The translations under genes were made by a program, and so were the position numbers. The notes under the pieces are model-generated. The model was not told where the DNA came from. It saw only the letters and a list, made by a program, of their open reading frames with translations, and made no database searches. Below, in pieces: positions 11,012 through 24,487 of a stretch of 64,000 bases of DNA. Numbering within the stretch: position 1 is the first letter of the stretch; each line of letters opens with the position of its first letter. The stretch spans positions 746,001-810,000 of the forward strand of contig JAODUP010000084.1 in assembly GCA_025642065.1 (NCBI GenBank), written 5' to 3'. This DNA is from Paralvinella palmiformis. Taxonomy: Eukaryota > Annelida > Polychaeta > Terebellida > Alvinellidae.

Positions 11012-14000
11012 GGCCTTTATCAAGAGGTGGATGCTGTCATACTAAATGTATAACCATCAAGTGGCCAATGAATCGTGAAACAGGCACTTACTGATATCTG
11101 AGTTGACGATCTGAGATTATTTGATCACGTTTTAATGGACAAGAGATCGCACAGATATTCAGGTGTCATGAGCAGTTATCGTAACCTATCGGTATCGCGA
11201 CGACAGGTCTTTGTCAGATGTGCTAATATTGTTGGAGGTAACCTTATAGGTCCGCCTGATTGATACTGGGCAGCCACACCCCGGCCCTTGCCGAAGTCAG
11301 TCCCGCTAATCACTGGATGTTATCATATCTGGAGCATCTCACTGGATGACATCTCACGCAGCAGCCGCCAGCTTCAGCGGGAGAATAATCATCGTCATGG
11401 TAACAGATGAGCCTGATAAATAAATGCCTTCCTTCGAGTAAATAGCGCTCTTCTGGTTAGCGGCGGTCACCTGGCCGAAGCTTAAGCGAAACGGAACAGA
11501 TGGTTGACTTAAGGTAATCCGTCTCGTCCATACAATACAACTCTGTCAGCTATTTGCTATCAGTCAATGGCCAGCTGTCACATTAATGATAGCAAGTAAG
11601 ATTTCGCGTTTCCATGATTGCCGAAATGCGCATCCGGTTACAGAGCACGTCGCGAAGAGAACAAATCTGATTGTTCCCAGTTGCCCCTCACGCATCTACC
11701 ATTGATTCCGGTTAATTTCACAACCGCCCCCTCGAACAAACAGTAAACTTAAATGTTCATCGTGTCAGCGTATGACACACCGTGCCATTATTTTTATCCA
11801 CCGATGACCCCGAGCTATGAGGTCATTGTGATACCGGCATGTTTGTGGGCTGTAACATTCGCTAAGCGAATCGTCATGGCACTAAGTCGGGTGTTTTTGC
11901 TGTATCCGTACAGCGCCACCTATTGGACGGCATCCTGAATCTTCCAGCCAACCACTACAACTAGTTCTGTTTCCATTTTATTCTCTCAGATTAGACTCGG
12001 TTGGTGACGGTAACCGAGGAATTATCGCCCAGTAACACCGCCGAATGATAGCTTTCCATGGCATGTTTACAATGAGAAGAAATTGACATTCTGTTTAGGT
12101 GAGCTGGTGGTGGCTGGGGAGGGGGGAGCTAGATTACTTACGGTAAAAGTGACAGAGGTCAAAGTTCGCCGTCCCGGTTAAATATTTTGGTGAAATGAAT
12201 GTAATGTGCTCTTTGAACATTTTTTTAAATCTTAGATCCAGTATTACACCCAGGGGCTTGTACTATTATTTCTGGCCGTTGTATTAATATTATTCACATT
12301 GATGCTGGCCTCCAAACCAGGAGTTTTATGGTGCAGTTTCTAGACAGATTTTGGCAATCCTTCATCGTCTAGTGAACGAAATGTGCCTAATGCATGAAAC
12401 GGAACCACCCGTACTTTGACTATGGTAAACAACCCGACATATCGAACCCAATAAATACTCAGCACGATAGGAGATATTTATTATAAAAATGGATATTTCC
12501 GTCGTGCAGTCTACTTATAAAAGGCTCATTGAATGTTCAGAAGTGGCATCATTGTATGCCATTACGACATATTTCTTTAGCTAGTAGTTTACATGTAGGC
12601 ATATGTTACACGATAGACTTCGGTTAAATGCTTGGTCAATATTATGTATAGAATGAACAATTGCATATGGTAGATTAAAGTAAAGCCAGTTAGTATCTTC
12701 AGTCTTGAGGCAATTTATTGTGTGGAAGAAAGTGAACATCTCGAAATAATCAGCTTATATACTGTGATGTATGTCACCCTAGAAATATATAGCCGCAAAA
12801 AGAATTCAGTACTCACCAGGCATTCGATATATCCCAGCTTAAACACTCCAGTAAAGTGGTTTAATCCCTCTCCGTGTAGTAGTAGTGGTGGTGATGGTAG
12901 TAGTAGTGGTAGTAGTAACAACAGTAGTAGTGTACAAATCAAGCTATGTTTCAGGCTGTACCTATATAATATCTAGTTGACAGTGGTTCCATTGGCTTGA
13001 CGTTAAATGCTCCAGGTGATAAGCAAGTGGGAATACTTAATCCATTTGTCATTGAGAAGCTAGCACACCTTTACTAGACTTGGTCCGTAGTGCCGCCGAC
13101 CTGGATAGAGTGAAGGATTAGCTATAGACTGGTGCCATCCCTAGCCACTGACGGTATATATATGTCTGTGTGTGTGTCTGTATGGGACTGTGTGTGAGTC
13201 AGTCTGTGCGCAGCCACATCAATATCGGAGTATGAACTGACTTGGAAGCCACCGTCGGCCTGGTCTGGGGACAAAAGCACGCACATCACAGTGGGCGCCA
13301 AAAGAGATGAACAGGGTTAGAGGCGACATGGCAGGGCAGGAGCTAGAGATGGCAGGCTTACTTGCTGCCGGTATAGAGTTTACACTACACAACCGTGACA
13401 CGGCCAGCTACCGGGCATGTTATATAGGATGGTTGACGTTCTTTCACAGCCGTCATTTTCCCGGTCTCAGATGTTTATTGCAGCATCGCCTTAACATTGC
13501 CTTCCTTCTGCTTTCCTCAGCACTCGATGGCAGGATCTGTTATCCATCAACCTGTCAGACATCCATCAACCCCGGTCCTTATCAGTCCAATTACAATACA
13601 TCTAAGCATTGTTGTCTTTGTTAGGGCTTCTTTAATCCGCCGACGTGTGGCCTAAGTTCCTGACCGTGTAGCGGATATTCATTTTTCCGGCGTTCTGTAC
13701 AGATATCTTCATCCAGTATTGATGGCCGCGTCTGCCACTGATATAATCACGATCTTGATAATGCCCGTCTGACACAATCAGAGGCACTTCTTGTCAGTGC
13801 TATTGCCATGTAAGATCCTCCGCAGTAGTTCTAATGGCCGACTGTCTCGAGCAAATCTAGACTCGGAGCGAGGAATATGACCTCCGTTAGATTAGAATCG
13901 ACTCAAAATGATTTGCCATCGGCATGTGGTGAACAAACCAACGGCGGGTCACTCGATAGCTAGATCTGCCACGCCCCCTGGCGATTGTGACAGTGGGATG

Positions 14001-15044
14001 CACTTGTTTATCGGTCATTACTGGATCAGTGATCGATGATCGAGATAACCCAGTGAGGATTCACGACGTCTGCTAAGAGAAGAATTAGTCAGCGAGATAA
14101 TTTGGTCGGATGCGACATGGCTAAAACCGATCATATCCTCGCCTGGGATACTGGGAACAATTCACAATCGTGTTCGACCAAATTGTTGTTGTTGTTGTTG
14201 TAGCCACCACAAGACCCCAACCGTGAACTGAAATATCTGATTTACTATTACGTCGGCGCGACTGTACTTCGTACGTTGTATAAACCTGATTAGCTACACA
14301 TAATGGTAGCTATTGTAATCGTGATTACGTTATTTACGTTATGTCAGCAAGTCGTAGTCTTCAAAGCGGTCTCTCTCTCACTAGTATTTTCAATGGTAAC
14401 CCACAGTTGCATTTGATGTTTGGTAAAGGTACCCCCCCCCCTCTAGCTTTGCCACATCCAGGGCCTCCTTTCCTGGATGAGATCTAAATGTTTACTCGGA
14501 CGCTCTGTCACAGTCTGTCACAGTTCGTTATAGTCTGTCACAGTCAGTCACTGTATCATTTGCTTGGCGTCGCTGCCCGGATGGTATGTCGTGGCTTTGA
14601 TCAAGGCAATGGCTGTTATTAGATCTTCGCCTTAACGTATTTATCCAATCTGCCGACCAATTATCATCCCTCAGTGTCCTTTAAGGCCAAGTATTGTCAT
14701 CGGATCCTGAGCCAACGACCACCTGCCAAACTATACCCCCTCGCCGTCGTCACGCTGCCTGGCGCTGTTTGTCACATATCCGGATATATTATAAAACTGT
14801 AGCCTACCCCTGTCAAAGTATCCATGGATCACTTAGTAATTATCTCGGAAGGTTTCTGGTTTCCAGAGATCCATCTTGCTACGATCATTAGTCATCTGCG
14901 TATCCCAGTAATCCTGGAGTAGCTTTGTTGATCCAGTTGGTGGTGACTGTTATGTCCATTTTCTATCCGGGATTTTTTTTTGCCATCTGTTTGCTAAACT
15001 GGGGATTACTATTACTGCTGTCTTCTTAGCACTAGTAGGAAGGA

Positions 15045-15046
<2 letters not shown>

Positions 15047-15075
<29 letters not shown>

Positions 15076-15082
15076 GTCGTCG

Positions 15083-15113
<31 letters not shown>

Positions 15114-15114
15114 A
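15047..15114. repeat. (ATT)n trinucleotide repeat
   Basis: Two ATT tracts separated by GTCGTCGTC. Confidence 0.9.
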
Positions 15115-15712
15115 AATAAGCTATTATAGGGTTATGCCGTTTATGATCCAGAAGACATTATTATCCTGATAACATTAAGACAGGAAATGGTTCATAACTG
15201 AAAAGAAAGTTAGGAGAATGATAACAACAATTATTTCCATATTAAGTTAGACAGAATATTTTAATTGGTTGCTTTAATTAATGGCAAATTTTTGTGATTA
15301 AATAGAACAATGGGAGGGATGTTTACTATGTTCACTGTTATGCCTAAGGTTAAGGTCAATGCGGGAAGAAATACGTTTAATTTTAATTAACCGTAGCGAC
15401 AAAATGGCAATGTGACAGAAGTGTGACATGTCATTTCTAGCCTTGATATTGAGCAACACGACATTCATCCAGTCTTAGCGTTTTCATGATTCAGCTGAGA
15501 ACGTTTTCTATTTCAAATGCATTTAAGGAGATTCTGGTGGTATCTTAAATAGTAGACAGCAAGGATAAGTGTGGAATAGGAACATTCACCACTGTCATCA
15601 GAATGCGTTTTAGAAAGCCTGTATTAAACGGTGCAGGCATAAAAACTGGTCGTAACAGATCTAATAGTTTTATGCTTTAACCCAGAACGGTGAGTTTTTG
15701 TCAACAAGAACA

Positions 15713-15840
15713 GCGTTCCCGTGGTTCAGTTGGTAGTGCATTGCACTGCAAATATCCAGGCTATGGGATCGAATCCTAGGGTTTCCTGTTTGTGCTGGAT
15801 GTTTCATTCATCAATAAAAGGCTTCGGTTTATCCTCATCT
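15713..15840 (+). mobile_element. tRNA-headed SINE fragment
   Basis: TCCCGTGGTTCAGTTGGTAG (A box), CATTGCACTGCAAATATCCA and GGGATCGAATCCTAGGG (B box), then TGGATGTTTCATTCATCAAT and AAAAGGCTTCGG. The first 75 bp look like a tRNA, but the linked non-tRNA body argues for a SINE related to family D. Confidence 0.5.
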
Positions 15841-16519
15841 TCTGTTAGATAGCCGCGTCTCAAGCCACGTATGCTCAGCAAGAACTGTTGTGTTTACTGT
15901 TTGTAGATATGCTGTTTGTAGATATGCTGTATAAAAGCGTATGTAAGATCACGCGACAGTCTGTCATAAGGATACGTAGGGAGTACACAACAAGTTGGTA
16001 TATAAAAACATACGAGAGTTCGCAGATATACGTAGAGAAGAGATGTTAAAGAAAATATACTTGCAGATCAGTAGCACTGAGATCTGTAAACGTACAATAT
16101 AGGGGGCGGCTTAGGGATAGGCAAGAGTGCATTTATTATAAAATGCAGTGCCTAGATGTAGAGGTGTACACAGATGTTTCATGTATAGGTGTATCATTGT
16201 ATTTAGTTCTGGTGCCTAGAGAGGGATAAACGTACAAAGATTGGAACATATGTTGCGTTGTTTGTTAAATTCATGGAATGAAGTATTTGTTCAAAGAGAA
16301 TGCCACAATGTTCTTCACATAAAGGTTTTTTATTTTATTTACTAATTTCACATTTGTTGGTTGTTGGTAAAGGGACTCTTGAGGCAATGTTTGTTAGACG
16401 GTCTTCTCTAGATGAGTGCGTTATTTAGTCCGTTTGCGAAATCATTAAAACATTTATAGTCATCTCACAGGCTGTCATGTTATTGGAGACAAAAACACGA
16501 AGCTCTAACAGTGTTAGCT

Positions 16520-16520
<1 letters not shown>

Positions 16521-16550
<30 letters not shown>
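16521..16550. repeat. (GT)n microsatellite
   Basis: Fifteen GT units after TTAGCTG. Confidence 0.9.
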
Positions 16551-16551
<1 letters not shown>

Positions 16552-16779
16552 TATATGTCTAAGACAACAGTTTATGATGATTGCCTTTTACAAAAGCCTC
16601 ATCAAGTCTGCAGAATGCCCTACCCAATACGTCATTTGTTTAAGGCAAACCTTTTATCATAATTGTAAATATTTGTAATTCTTTTAATCATCAAATTATT
16701 GATCTATTGGTTGTCTTTATCTAGTTATGGTCTATTCTTAACTGTATTTGGATGTCTACTTACTGTATCCAATATGTTT

Positions 16780-16850
16780 TAAGTACAACACGACGTGAAC
16801 ATTAGTATAAGATGCTATATAAATAAATCGTAATAATAAGGATAATAATA
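16780..16850 (+). mobile_element. Possible LINE/SINE 3' tail
   Basis: GATGCTATATAAATAAATCG followed by TAATAATAAGGATAATAATA. The GCTATATAAAT(n)(ATT) ending is typical of L2/CR1-group tails. No coding part is seen. Confidence 0.3.
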
Positions 16851-17046
16851 CCTACATCTGACTATTAGAAAGTTAGATACTAAGACATGAAGTACAGTAA
16901 AATAAAAATCACTGCTACGAAAAACGTATTTCCTGGGAATTACTAGGTGAGTAGGAAGCATCAATTGTATTAATTGGCAGATTTATATTTTTGCTCCAGG
17001 TGTGTTTATTGAATGTGGATTAAACCCATTAGGAAACAGATGCGGG

Positions 17047-17052
17047 CACACA

Positions 17053-17093
<41 letters not shown>
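17047..17093. repeat. (CA)n(GA)n microsatellite
   Basis: About 12 CA and 12 GA units. Confidence 0.95.
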
Positions 17094-17094
<1 letters not shown>

Positions 17095-17445
17095 CGAGCG
17101 AGAGAAACTTGGTACAGATATTTTTCTGGTAGACTGTCGCTAAGTGAGCTGATAAGATTAATGCCATTTCGAAGCTGATAGGCAGAGGATATGATTGACC
17201 TAGAGTCACCCTGTAATTACACCTGTAAATCTGCCCCCCAGTTCCGACATTATTAACATGTGACAGCGGTCAGCTTGGTGTGATGAAAATAGGAGAAATA
17301 CTACTTGATCTCGCCAAGAGCAGACGTTTAGTATGTGCCCCGTTGGTGTACTCTGTTCAGGATCACATTCAGTCCTGACAATAAATATTGTTCGCTGTAC
17401 TGTACTATGCTAGGTGGGGGAATGAAACGGGACTTTATCTCGCAA

Positions 17446-17446
<1 letters not shown>

Positions 17447-17484
<38 letters not shown>

Positions 17485-17491
17485 TGTGTGT
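17447..17491. repeat. (CT)n(GT)n microsatellite
   Basis: About ten CT then about twelve GT units, the mirror layout of the block at 17.05 kb, 400 bp away on the opposite strand. Confidence 0.95.
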
Positions 17492-18715
17492 CAGCATGGG
17501 TGTACAAACGTATGAACGACTACGTTTAAATACACGCATGGTTTGGCACCTCTACACTATACTTATACGAGTAACTTGTCTTGAAGAGAGCTAATTTCTC
17601 CTTAGCCTCGGCTTTAATGTAGCATGCCATCTCATTTTATGCCTGAGATACCATCCTCGGACCATAAACTGGATAGCGAACCATAAATGGCACATAATAA
17701 CGGTGGTCCACCGTTATTGTGGCTCTACGGCCAGCATCTTAATAGAGTTCAGTGAAACCCTGTACTATAGAGAGACGTTCGCATCACACGATATCCGCAG
17801 CACTATAGGGAGGTGCCATTCAACCCAAACCGTGGCCTTATATAAACACCATCAGGTGATCATTGTGTATTAAAAACAGCACCGTGTATGGCCACTTATC
17901 AACTAATGGTTTTGATGGCGTTGTGTAGGTGGCGTCATGCTCCCTAAGTGGGTAGTGTTGCTACTAGAATGGTGTTTTGCAATCTAAGCGTACCTTGGTT
18001 CAAAACCACCGACTATCCGCTGAGCTTGTTGACCATTGATTGGCTGCCAAAATGTGAATCGCGTGTGTTAAACTGGCATATAGTGGCGCCATACTCTCTG
18101 GATGGTTGAGTTAGGTGCCAGATTCCACAGATTTATCAGGAACCCGACCAAGTGTAAAATACAGTTGGGGATGGTTTATAAGGGAGGCGGGGGGGGGGGA
18201 TGAACACATTGTCACCAAGTTTCTGCCATATAAGTGAACAAAGTTACTCTGTTGTAAGGAATGGCCTTCAATTAAAGATTCAACGTCGTCATGGTAGCTC
18301 TTTGATAAAGTCCTTGACTAGAAACGTAGAGGTTCTCAGTTCGATTATACCGTCTTAATACTAGACTTTCTAATGTTCACCGACTGAGCTAGCTACAGAT
18401 AAGAACTTTTATACTGTGTTATATTATTGTTTAATCTCTGTTTTCTCGGATGAGTTGATGATGACACCGAATTGTATAAGATAAATTGATTAGCCACGAT
18501 CAGAATGTTAGGTCCTCAAAACAAGTACCGCTTTTAGGCCATAAATCAGCTAATGCAAAATAAAGCAATTAATTCTATTTTTGTCAATTATTTATCTTAC
18601 TCCCCCCCCCCCTTATACCTTATTCTGGATATAGATACTGTAACGATGGAGATAATGTGGCAGTAGTAGCTAGCCCACCCGGCCACAAAATATCCGTGAT
18701 AGTGACACTGAGTAT

Positions 18716-18717
18716 TG

Positions 18718-18751
<34 letters not shown>

Positions 18752-18766
18752 GTGTGTGTGTGTGTT
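18716..18766. repeat. (GT)n microsatellite
   Basis: GT units with a single GCGT interruption. Confidence 0.9.
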
Positions 18767-19236
18767 TCCTTGCTGATGGAGTGGTGAATTGTACGGGAAC
18801 GTGTTTGAAATGCTGATTACCAGAATATTAACATCTACACACTATAAGTTCATATGATGTTTTAGCACGGATGATTGTGAGGATGACGATGCTAAAAGAT
18901 TATAATGATAATTTGTCGTTTGTTTGATGATCGATGTGATTTTGGCATGGTTTCTGTATGTATTAAATAATCATGTTAAGAGTGATAGTGATGATGACGA
19001 TGATGATTATAATGATGAAGACGATGATAATAATGTATGTATGTAGTTAAAGAGATTTAGATGGTTCAGATGGCTAAGATCTGCTCACTAATGATAGAGA
19101 TCTGGCTGGAAACAGAGATGTTGATGGCTGATGGTTAAAGGACTTGGACAATTGTTTTGTTTTATTGTAGCGTACTTGTGTTAAATTAATAGTTTACACA
19201 CTGTTACGACTCTTCAAAATAAAAGTTCCAGTTAAA

Positions 19237-19696
19237 TTATGTCCGTATTTGGTCATGCCTCGGCGTCTGGAAGAGAGTATGCGCTGCTTTTTTCGTGACA
19301 TCAAAGTATGATTCAAATATTTGGACCAGTCTCTGAATAAACCCTATGGCTCTCCCTGAACGAACAACCGGTCTCATTAGAGCAGATACTATGGTACTCG
19401 TTGTAGGAGGTGGGCGTGTCGTGTTGACATTTGTCGAGTATACAGTAGAGACGCCGTCTTTTTTCAAAACCGGTTTCTTCACCAGTACCCTATCATATTT
19501 CATTTTGTTGTGGCAATTGTCATCAACAAAATGTTCACTACATATATATGATGTGATGGTGGGGCACCATTTATCTCGTATTCGTTGAAGAAAACCTGTC
19601 CGAGCCGGCCTTAGTTGTTCAGAAGATGGTGGATGAAATTCATGAACGGAAACCTCACTTTCTTCTGCATCCGTACACAACACAGCGCCAAACCAT
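19237..19696 (-). pseudogene. Frameshifted THAP-type zinc finger remnant
   Basis: Minus strand. An ATG at 19696 opens MVWRCVVYGCRRK (the C-x4-C pair of a THAP finger) and stops. One frame over it continues SEVSVHEF, then FLQRIRDKWCPTITSY and ICSEHF (the C-x2-H pair), with KKPVLKKDGVSTVY behind it. Together these form the C2CH signature, the tryptophan and the basic end of a THAP domain, broken by a frameshift near 19655. About 90 further residues follow without recognised motifs. THAP fingers occur in host regulators and in P/Kolobok-type transposases; a relic is likeliest. Confidence 0.6.
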
Positions 19697-20881
19697 ATTT
19701 GACAAGGATTCTATAAACGTCTATACATCTAAACATACCGACCGTAACAACCTAAACACGATATAGCACTGATATCGTATTAGTTTCACGTTTTAAACAA
19801 AAATGATTCTACAACGAAACGAGCAATGGCAGCGCTTAGCACATGGTTTTGTTTGGCTGTTGTGATGTCACAAGCTTGATCGATCCACTCGTTTTCGTGT
19901 CTTGGCATCACCTACTTTACGAGAGTGCTGTAACGCAGTGGGGTCGTCGTTAAGAAAAATAATCGCCGGTATTGTTTAATAATTTAAAATACTAAAATTA
20001 GAAGGGAATGAAAACAATATGCAAAATTCAAATGTCCGAGCACTTTAAGGCTGACCTTTAAGCGAAAGATGCTTCGTGCACTGCTTGATGTTAACCCAGT
20101 GGATGCAAGTAGAATTGAATTTGCAACTTGCGACAACACACACGCACACACAGAGCTGTATAAATATATTCATGGTAATATGGTCTTTAACTAGCATGTT
20201 TTCCCCATTTAGTTTTTCTTCCTACAAAAATCCTTTTAATAATTAAAAAAAGGATTATCCCAAATTTGTATCGGTCAGATGTGTCATCTGGGAATAAGTT
20301 CTCTATATAATATCTTGTTAATGTACCACATCTGTATAGTTAGACTGTCATATCAATGGTTTGATTGTGTTAATGATCCTAATGTGTGTTTAAGGTAACT
20401 TAACTCGCGTGTGTGTGCGCGCGCGCGTGTGCGTGCTTACTGAGACAGTGTCCAGATTTAGTAGAGAATATCATCTTAAAGGTTAACATCTTGAGGGATG
20501 TTGGAGAAATATCAATCATTCGGCTGTTCTTTCTTATATATGGAGCTTGATTTGGGCAGATGACGTAAGTTAACGGGACACGATGAGTCGGCAGTTCCAA
20601 TTGTAAATAATGCTACTTATAGTAAATAGAGAATCCCTGAGTGACAAACGATGTCTTAATATCCCGATGAGGATGATACCAGCACCACAACTCTGTCTTC
20701 TGGTGGCCATTTCTCGGAAGTAAAGTTTTAACATTTCTCCGGAAACGAGCTCTCAGTAAACGTAATTGGTGATCGTTGTTTCCTTGAATAGTGAAGTTGT
20801 TTGTGTACACTAACGTTCCTGATATTGTTCTTCTCGGTAGAACTTAAAGAGTTTACAGTCTGACGTTGGTATTGTTTCTCG

Positions 20882-20928
20882 ATTTTTTTTTTTGTTTGTT
20901 TTTGTTTTTGTTGTTGTTGTTGTTGTTT
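20882..20928. repeat. T-rich and (GTT)n tract
   Basis: T10 followed by GTTT and GTT repeats. Confidence 0.85.
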
Positions 20929-21033
20929 ATAAACAACACGTAATATATTCTTGAGTTCTTTTTTATCGTTATTTCCATTGTATTCATATTCTCATATGCT
21001 ACCGTGTATACACGTCACACAGGCTTTACCTGA

Positions 21034-21079
<46 letters not shown>

Positions 21080-21219
21080 CACACACACTCACACAAATCA
21101 TTCCGATGTTTTATTCATAAATCGTGATTCTTCTTGCCAGTGCTTCCACACACTGCTAACACACGCACAGACACACACACACACAAACTCACACAACACA
21201 CACACACACACATACATAT
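21034..21219. repeat. Two (CA)n tracts
   Basis: 21034-21096 and 21159-21219, separated by about 60 bp of unique sequence; each has small interruptions. Confidence 0.9.
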
Positions 21220-22014
21220 ATACCATAATCAATGTTTGACCATAATGAAATAAGCACAGACCAGAGAGACACAACGAGGTACCACTTATGAGACCATCAA
21301 ACGACACGGAATTGTCCGGTCACCGTTGTAGCCTATCTATACTAATGCAGATCTACGTACACAAGTTGGCCAAGAGATGAGATGTTGACATGCTCCCTGC
21401 TACCCACCTCCTGAACCCAATATCCTCTATGATAATGAGCCATCTCTATATTAATCAATGACACTTATCTTCCTCTGACCCATTCCTTGTTCTACTTATC
21501 CGGATATTATTATCCACACATTGGTTGGCGTAATTCAATCCATTCCACGTTTTACTCGGCCATGTCTCGGTGACCCCTGTAACATTTCTCCCAAAGCCTA
21601 GCACGGTACATCCGTTAGCGGGCCATCAAATATTCATGCATTTCAAGGAGACTCGTTCCCTGGTCCGATGCCCCGGGTAAAGGCTGACCTTTGTGGATCG
21701 GTTTCGTATACCTTTGACTGTTGCTAAATATGCACTCTCGTGTCTGAGGTGGCAGTACACAGACGGGCAACAATAAACGTGGTGTGCAAACTCCTTCCAC
21801 TGTCCAAAGGAAGCGGGGGTCATTTATACTGCAAACGTTTGCACTTCGGTTGTTGTCGATTGACGAGATACTTGACGTCAGACTGTGGCGAAGCTCAGGT
21901 TTGCGATGTCGGGTCGGTTTGCCAGCGATAGGAAATTGTCCATCGTGTGATATAGGATTTGGGATCAGTGACCTCGTACAGTAACTCAACGCGCGCTGCG
22001 ATATTTTCGGGTGA

Positions 22015-22015
<1 letters not shown>

Positions 22016-22058
<43 letters not shown>
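22016..22058. repeat. (TA)n microsatellite
   Basis: About 20 TA units. Confidence 0.95.
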
Positions 22059-22060
<2 letters not shown>

Positions 22061-22470
22061 CGTCATTTAAAATATCCGTCTTGAAGATGAAACGGCGATG
22101 GTAAAAATCTACTTTTATTGCTGCTTGTTGGCTGTTGTTTCGGGGTGCAAAAATTGTTTTAACGCATCTGAACACCGTATGAATTGCTACCTGTGATTAA
22201 AAATCATTACTATTTATCGGTTGCTTTAAGTTTCGTAATTATGCACGTTGCTTGATTTAAATCGGCCTAGTTTATTCAAATTCTTGGGTTTCAAATGTCG
22301 GTATTCCGGGTGTGACCACAGGGAGTTAGGAACGTTTTGTGCTATTCTGTTAACATCACCGTACAACAACCTGTTGCAGAGTCATCGTGAAGAATGAAGC
22401 CATGTCAAACATCATCAGCATTCTCATATCAGTTTTGCTGTATTAACAGCAGAGTGTATAGGTGTCATTT

Positions 22471-22473
<3 letters not shown>

Positions 22474-22510
<37 letters not shown>
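22474..22510. repeat. (TA)n microsatellite
   Basis: About 18 TA units. Confidence 0.95.
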
Positions 22511-22511
<1 letters not shown>

Positions 22512-23073
22512 CAGTTATCTGATAAATGCTAGGTTTATACCAGTGCCACAGAATAAGGTCGGTCGCTTAAATATCGTGTGGTATGTCCCGTTTGAAAAAT
22601 TAAAATATGCCACCCCTAGTTTCGTAACTATAAGATATAAAGATTCCTTGTTGTTGACCATTACCATCAGCGACTGGGAGTATCTTTAGAAGATAACGTT
22701 TAAGTAGACGTCAATATTGAGTGGAAAACTAAAGAGGAAATAGGAACGACAGAAATCCGGAAATATGAACATTGACAATTATACGAATTGGTATATCGAT
22801 GAACATCTTCGATCTGGTTACTAGTTACATGTAGATTAACTCTACTTTTATCGATTTCCTATCCAATCCGCTGTTGGCTAAATCTGCCCCCCCCCCCACC
22901 CAACAGTGCTGCTGCTGTTGCTGTTACTGATACTGCTGTTGTTGTTAATGTTCTTTGCTGTCGCTGTACTTCGTCAGTTTGACATTTAGTGTTATTGAGT
23001 TTCGGATGAGCCAACCACTCCGTATATAAGATCCAATACTAAACGTCTATCCCAGATATTGTCTTGATTGACC

Positions 23074-23125
23074 GACACAGACACACACACACACTCTCTC
23101 TCTCTCTATCGATCTATCTATCTCG
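23074..23125. repeat. (CA)n(TC)n(TATC)n compound repeat
   Basis: CACAGACACACACACACAC, then CTCTCTCTCTC and ATCTATCTATC. Confidence 0.85.
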
Positions 23126-23405
23126 GTACAGTCCTGTTATCAACTAGTTTTATAGTCGTCCTTACAACAGTGTTAGCTGCATTCTCTGTGACTGAGGATT
23201 CATTCGCCTTTGGACATAATCCTCTATCAAAAGAACGTGATTGACACTTCAGAACTATTAAAGAAGCCCTCTTTCGCGTGTCGTTTTCATTTCTGCTCGA
23301 CGCCATTTTATTCAAGACTCGATTACGACAGGATATTGTCTTTTAGTTTGTATGCTCGCTGTCTTATAATGACTTCGACAACCAGATATAATCCGTTTAT
23401 TCGTC

Positions 23406-23452
23406 GTGTGTGTGTGCGTGTGTGTGCGTGCGTGTGTGCGTGCGTGTGTGTT
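23406..23452. repeat. Imperfect (GT)n/(GCGT)n repeat
   Basis: GTGTGTGTGCGTGTGTGTGC with further GCGT units. Confidence 0.9.
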
Positions 23453-23814
23453 TGTGTTAAAGTGAGATCGATTTGTTTTTAGTAACGTTTTACTCGACAC
23501 AGTAATTATTGGCTTTCGGTAGGAAATCGAGTGTAATTTGAGCAAACTTAACAGCTTTTTGATCAATAGTTTTAAAACTTTTGTGACCCAAAGTTAAACA
23601 GATGACTTTTATTTGTGTTTTAGTTTAGTTACATTCAGCACAATCTCGAAAGAGTTTTTATTCTTCTTTTAATCGTAGTCAATATTTAATGCACTTCGCC
23701 AAGACTGTCTACAGTTTGTCGTTTTGATGTGTAAATAATCTGTTCCAGGCTGAATATAACCGAGTGTTTAGTATATTTGTGAAAGGTTTAATTTGTTTTG
23801 AAGCAAGCTGCATA

Positions 23815-23846
23815 CACGTGTGTGTGTGTGTGTGTGCATGTGTGTG

Positions 23847-23879
<33 letters not shown>

Positions 23880-23961
23880 ATGTGTGAATGTGCATGCGTG
23901 CGGAGGGAAATATATCATACACACGCACGGAGAGATAGATAGATAGATAGAGAGAGAGAGA
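23815..23961. repeat. (GT)n with GCAT interruptions, then (GATA)n(GA)n
   Basis: GT tract 23817-23888 broken by GCATGTGT units, then AGATAGATAGATAGATAG and GA repeats from 23930. Confidence 0.9.
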
Positions 23962-24461
23962 AATTATTTTATAGACAGCTATTCAGTCTGCATATTTAAA
24001 GTACTGAATAGTCATAATGGTCAGACATCCATTGTCATAATGTTACCTAATAACAAGCTCCTAATACAACTACTGATGCTAATAAACCAATTCTGTGTAT
24101 TTGTAGGGATTTCAACGACTCTCTGAACTAATAAAAGAGGAACTCGGCCACTCAAGAAGCTAAAAGAAGAGAACAAAAAAAACCTGAACAGTTGTTTATT
24201 AGTGTTTACCTTTCAGTATGAATGTTATGTATTTATTTTGAAATAGTAACACTTTAATAGTAACCTGCACTGTGTTATAGTAGTGTTTATTTAGACTAGA
24301 CTGCGTGTTAGTGTGTGCCCATATTTCCACATGTTTTGATGGCATTTATATGGGTAACACCTATATACATGTAGGAAGTGCGCTCTCGCGCGCGCACACA
24401 ATGTAAATTTAAACTATTGTAGATCTGTTGTCACTTGTATTGTGCTGTTTCGATAATAATG

Positions 24462-24487
24462 ATAATATATATATATATATATATATT
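24462..24487. repeat. (TA)n microsatellite
   Basis: About twelve TA units. Confidence 0.9.

Larger units (their letters stand above)
8448..14999. other. No gene seen outside two SINEs
   Basis: 8.7-8.9 kb ends in an ATT-rich tail like a transposon 3' end. 11.0-14.9 kb is the least AT-rich and most unique part of the left half. Its ORFs are short and motif-free, and conserved non-coding sequence is possible but cannot be judged without comparison. Confidence 0.5.
15115..19236. other. No gene seen
   Basis: One SINE fragment and microsatellites. Weak tRNA-like pieces near 17.95 and 18.30 kb (GCAATCTAAGCGTACCTTGG; GAGGTTCTCAGTTCGATTAT) are too degraded to call. A GAT-rich stretch lies at 18.94-19.04 kb. 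Confidence 0.5.

Noticed and set aside
13307..13624. 105-codon ORF
   Set aside because: No motif, no splice context, and ordinary composition for unique DNA.
21615..22175. 186-codon minus-strand ORF
   Set aside because: It crosses a (TA)n tract translated as Tyr-Ile repeats and has no domain or splice support; it is open by chance.
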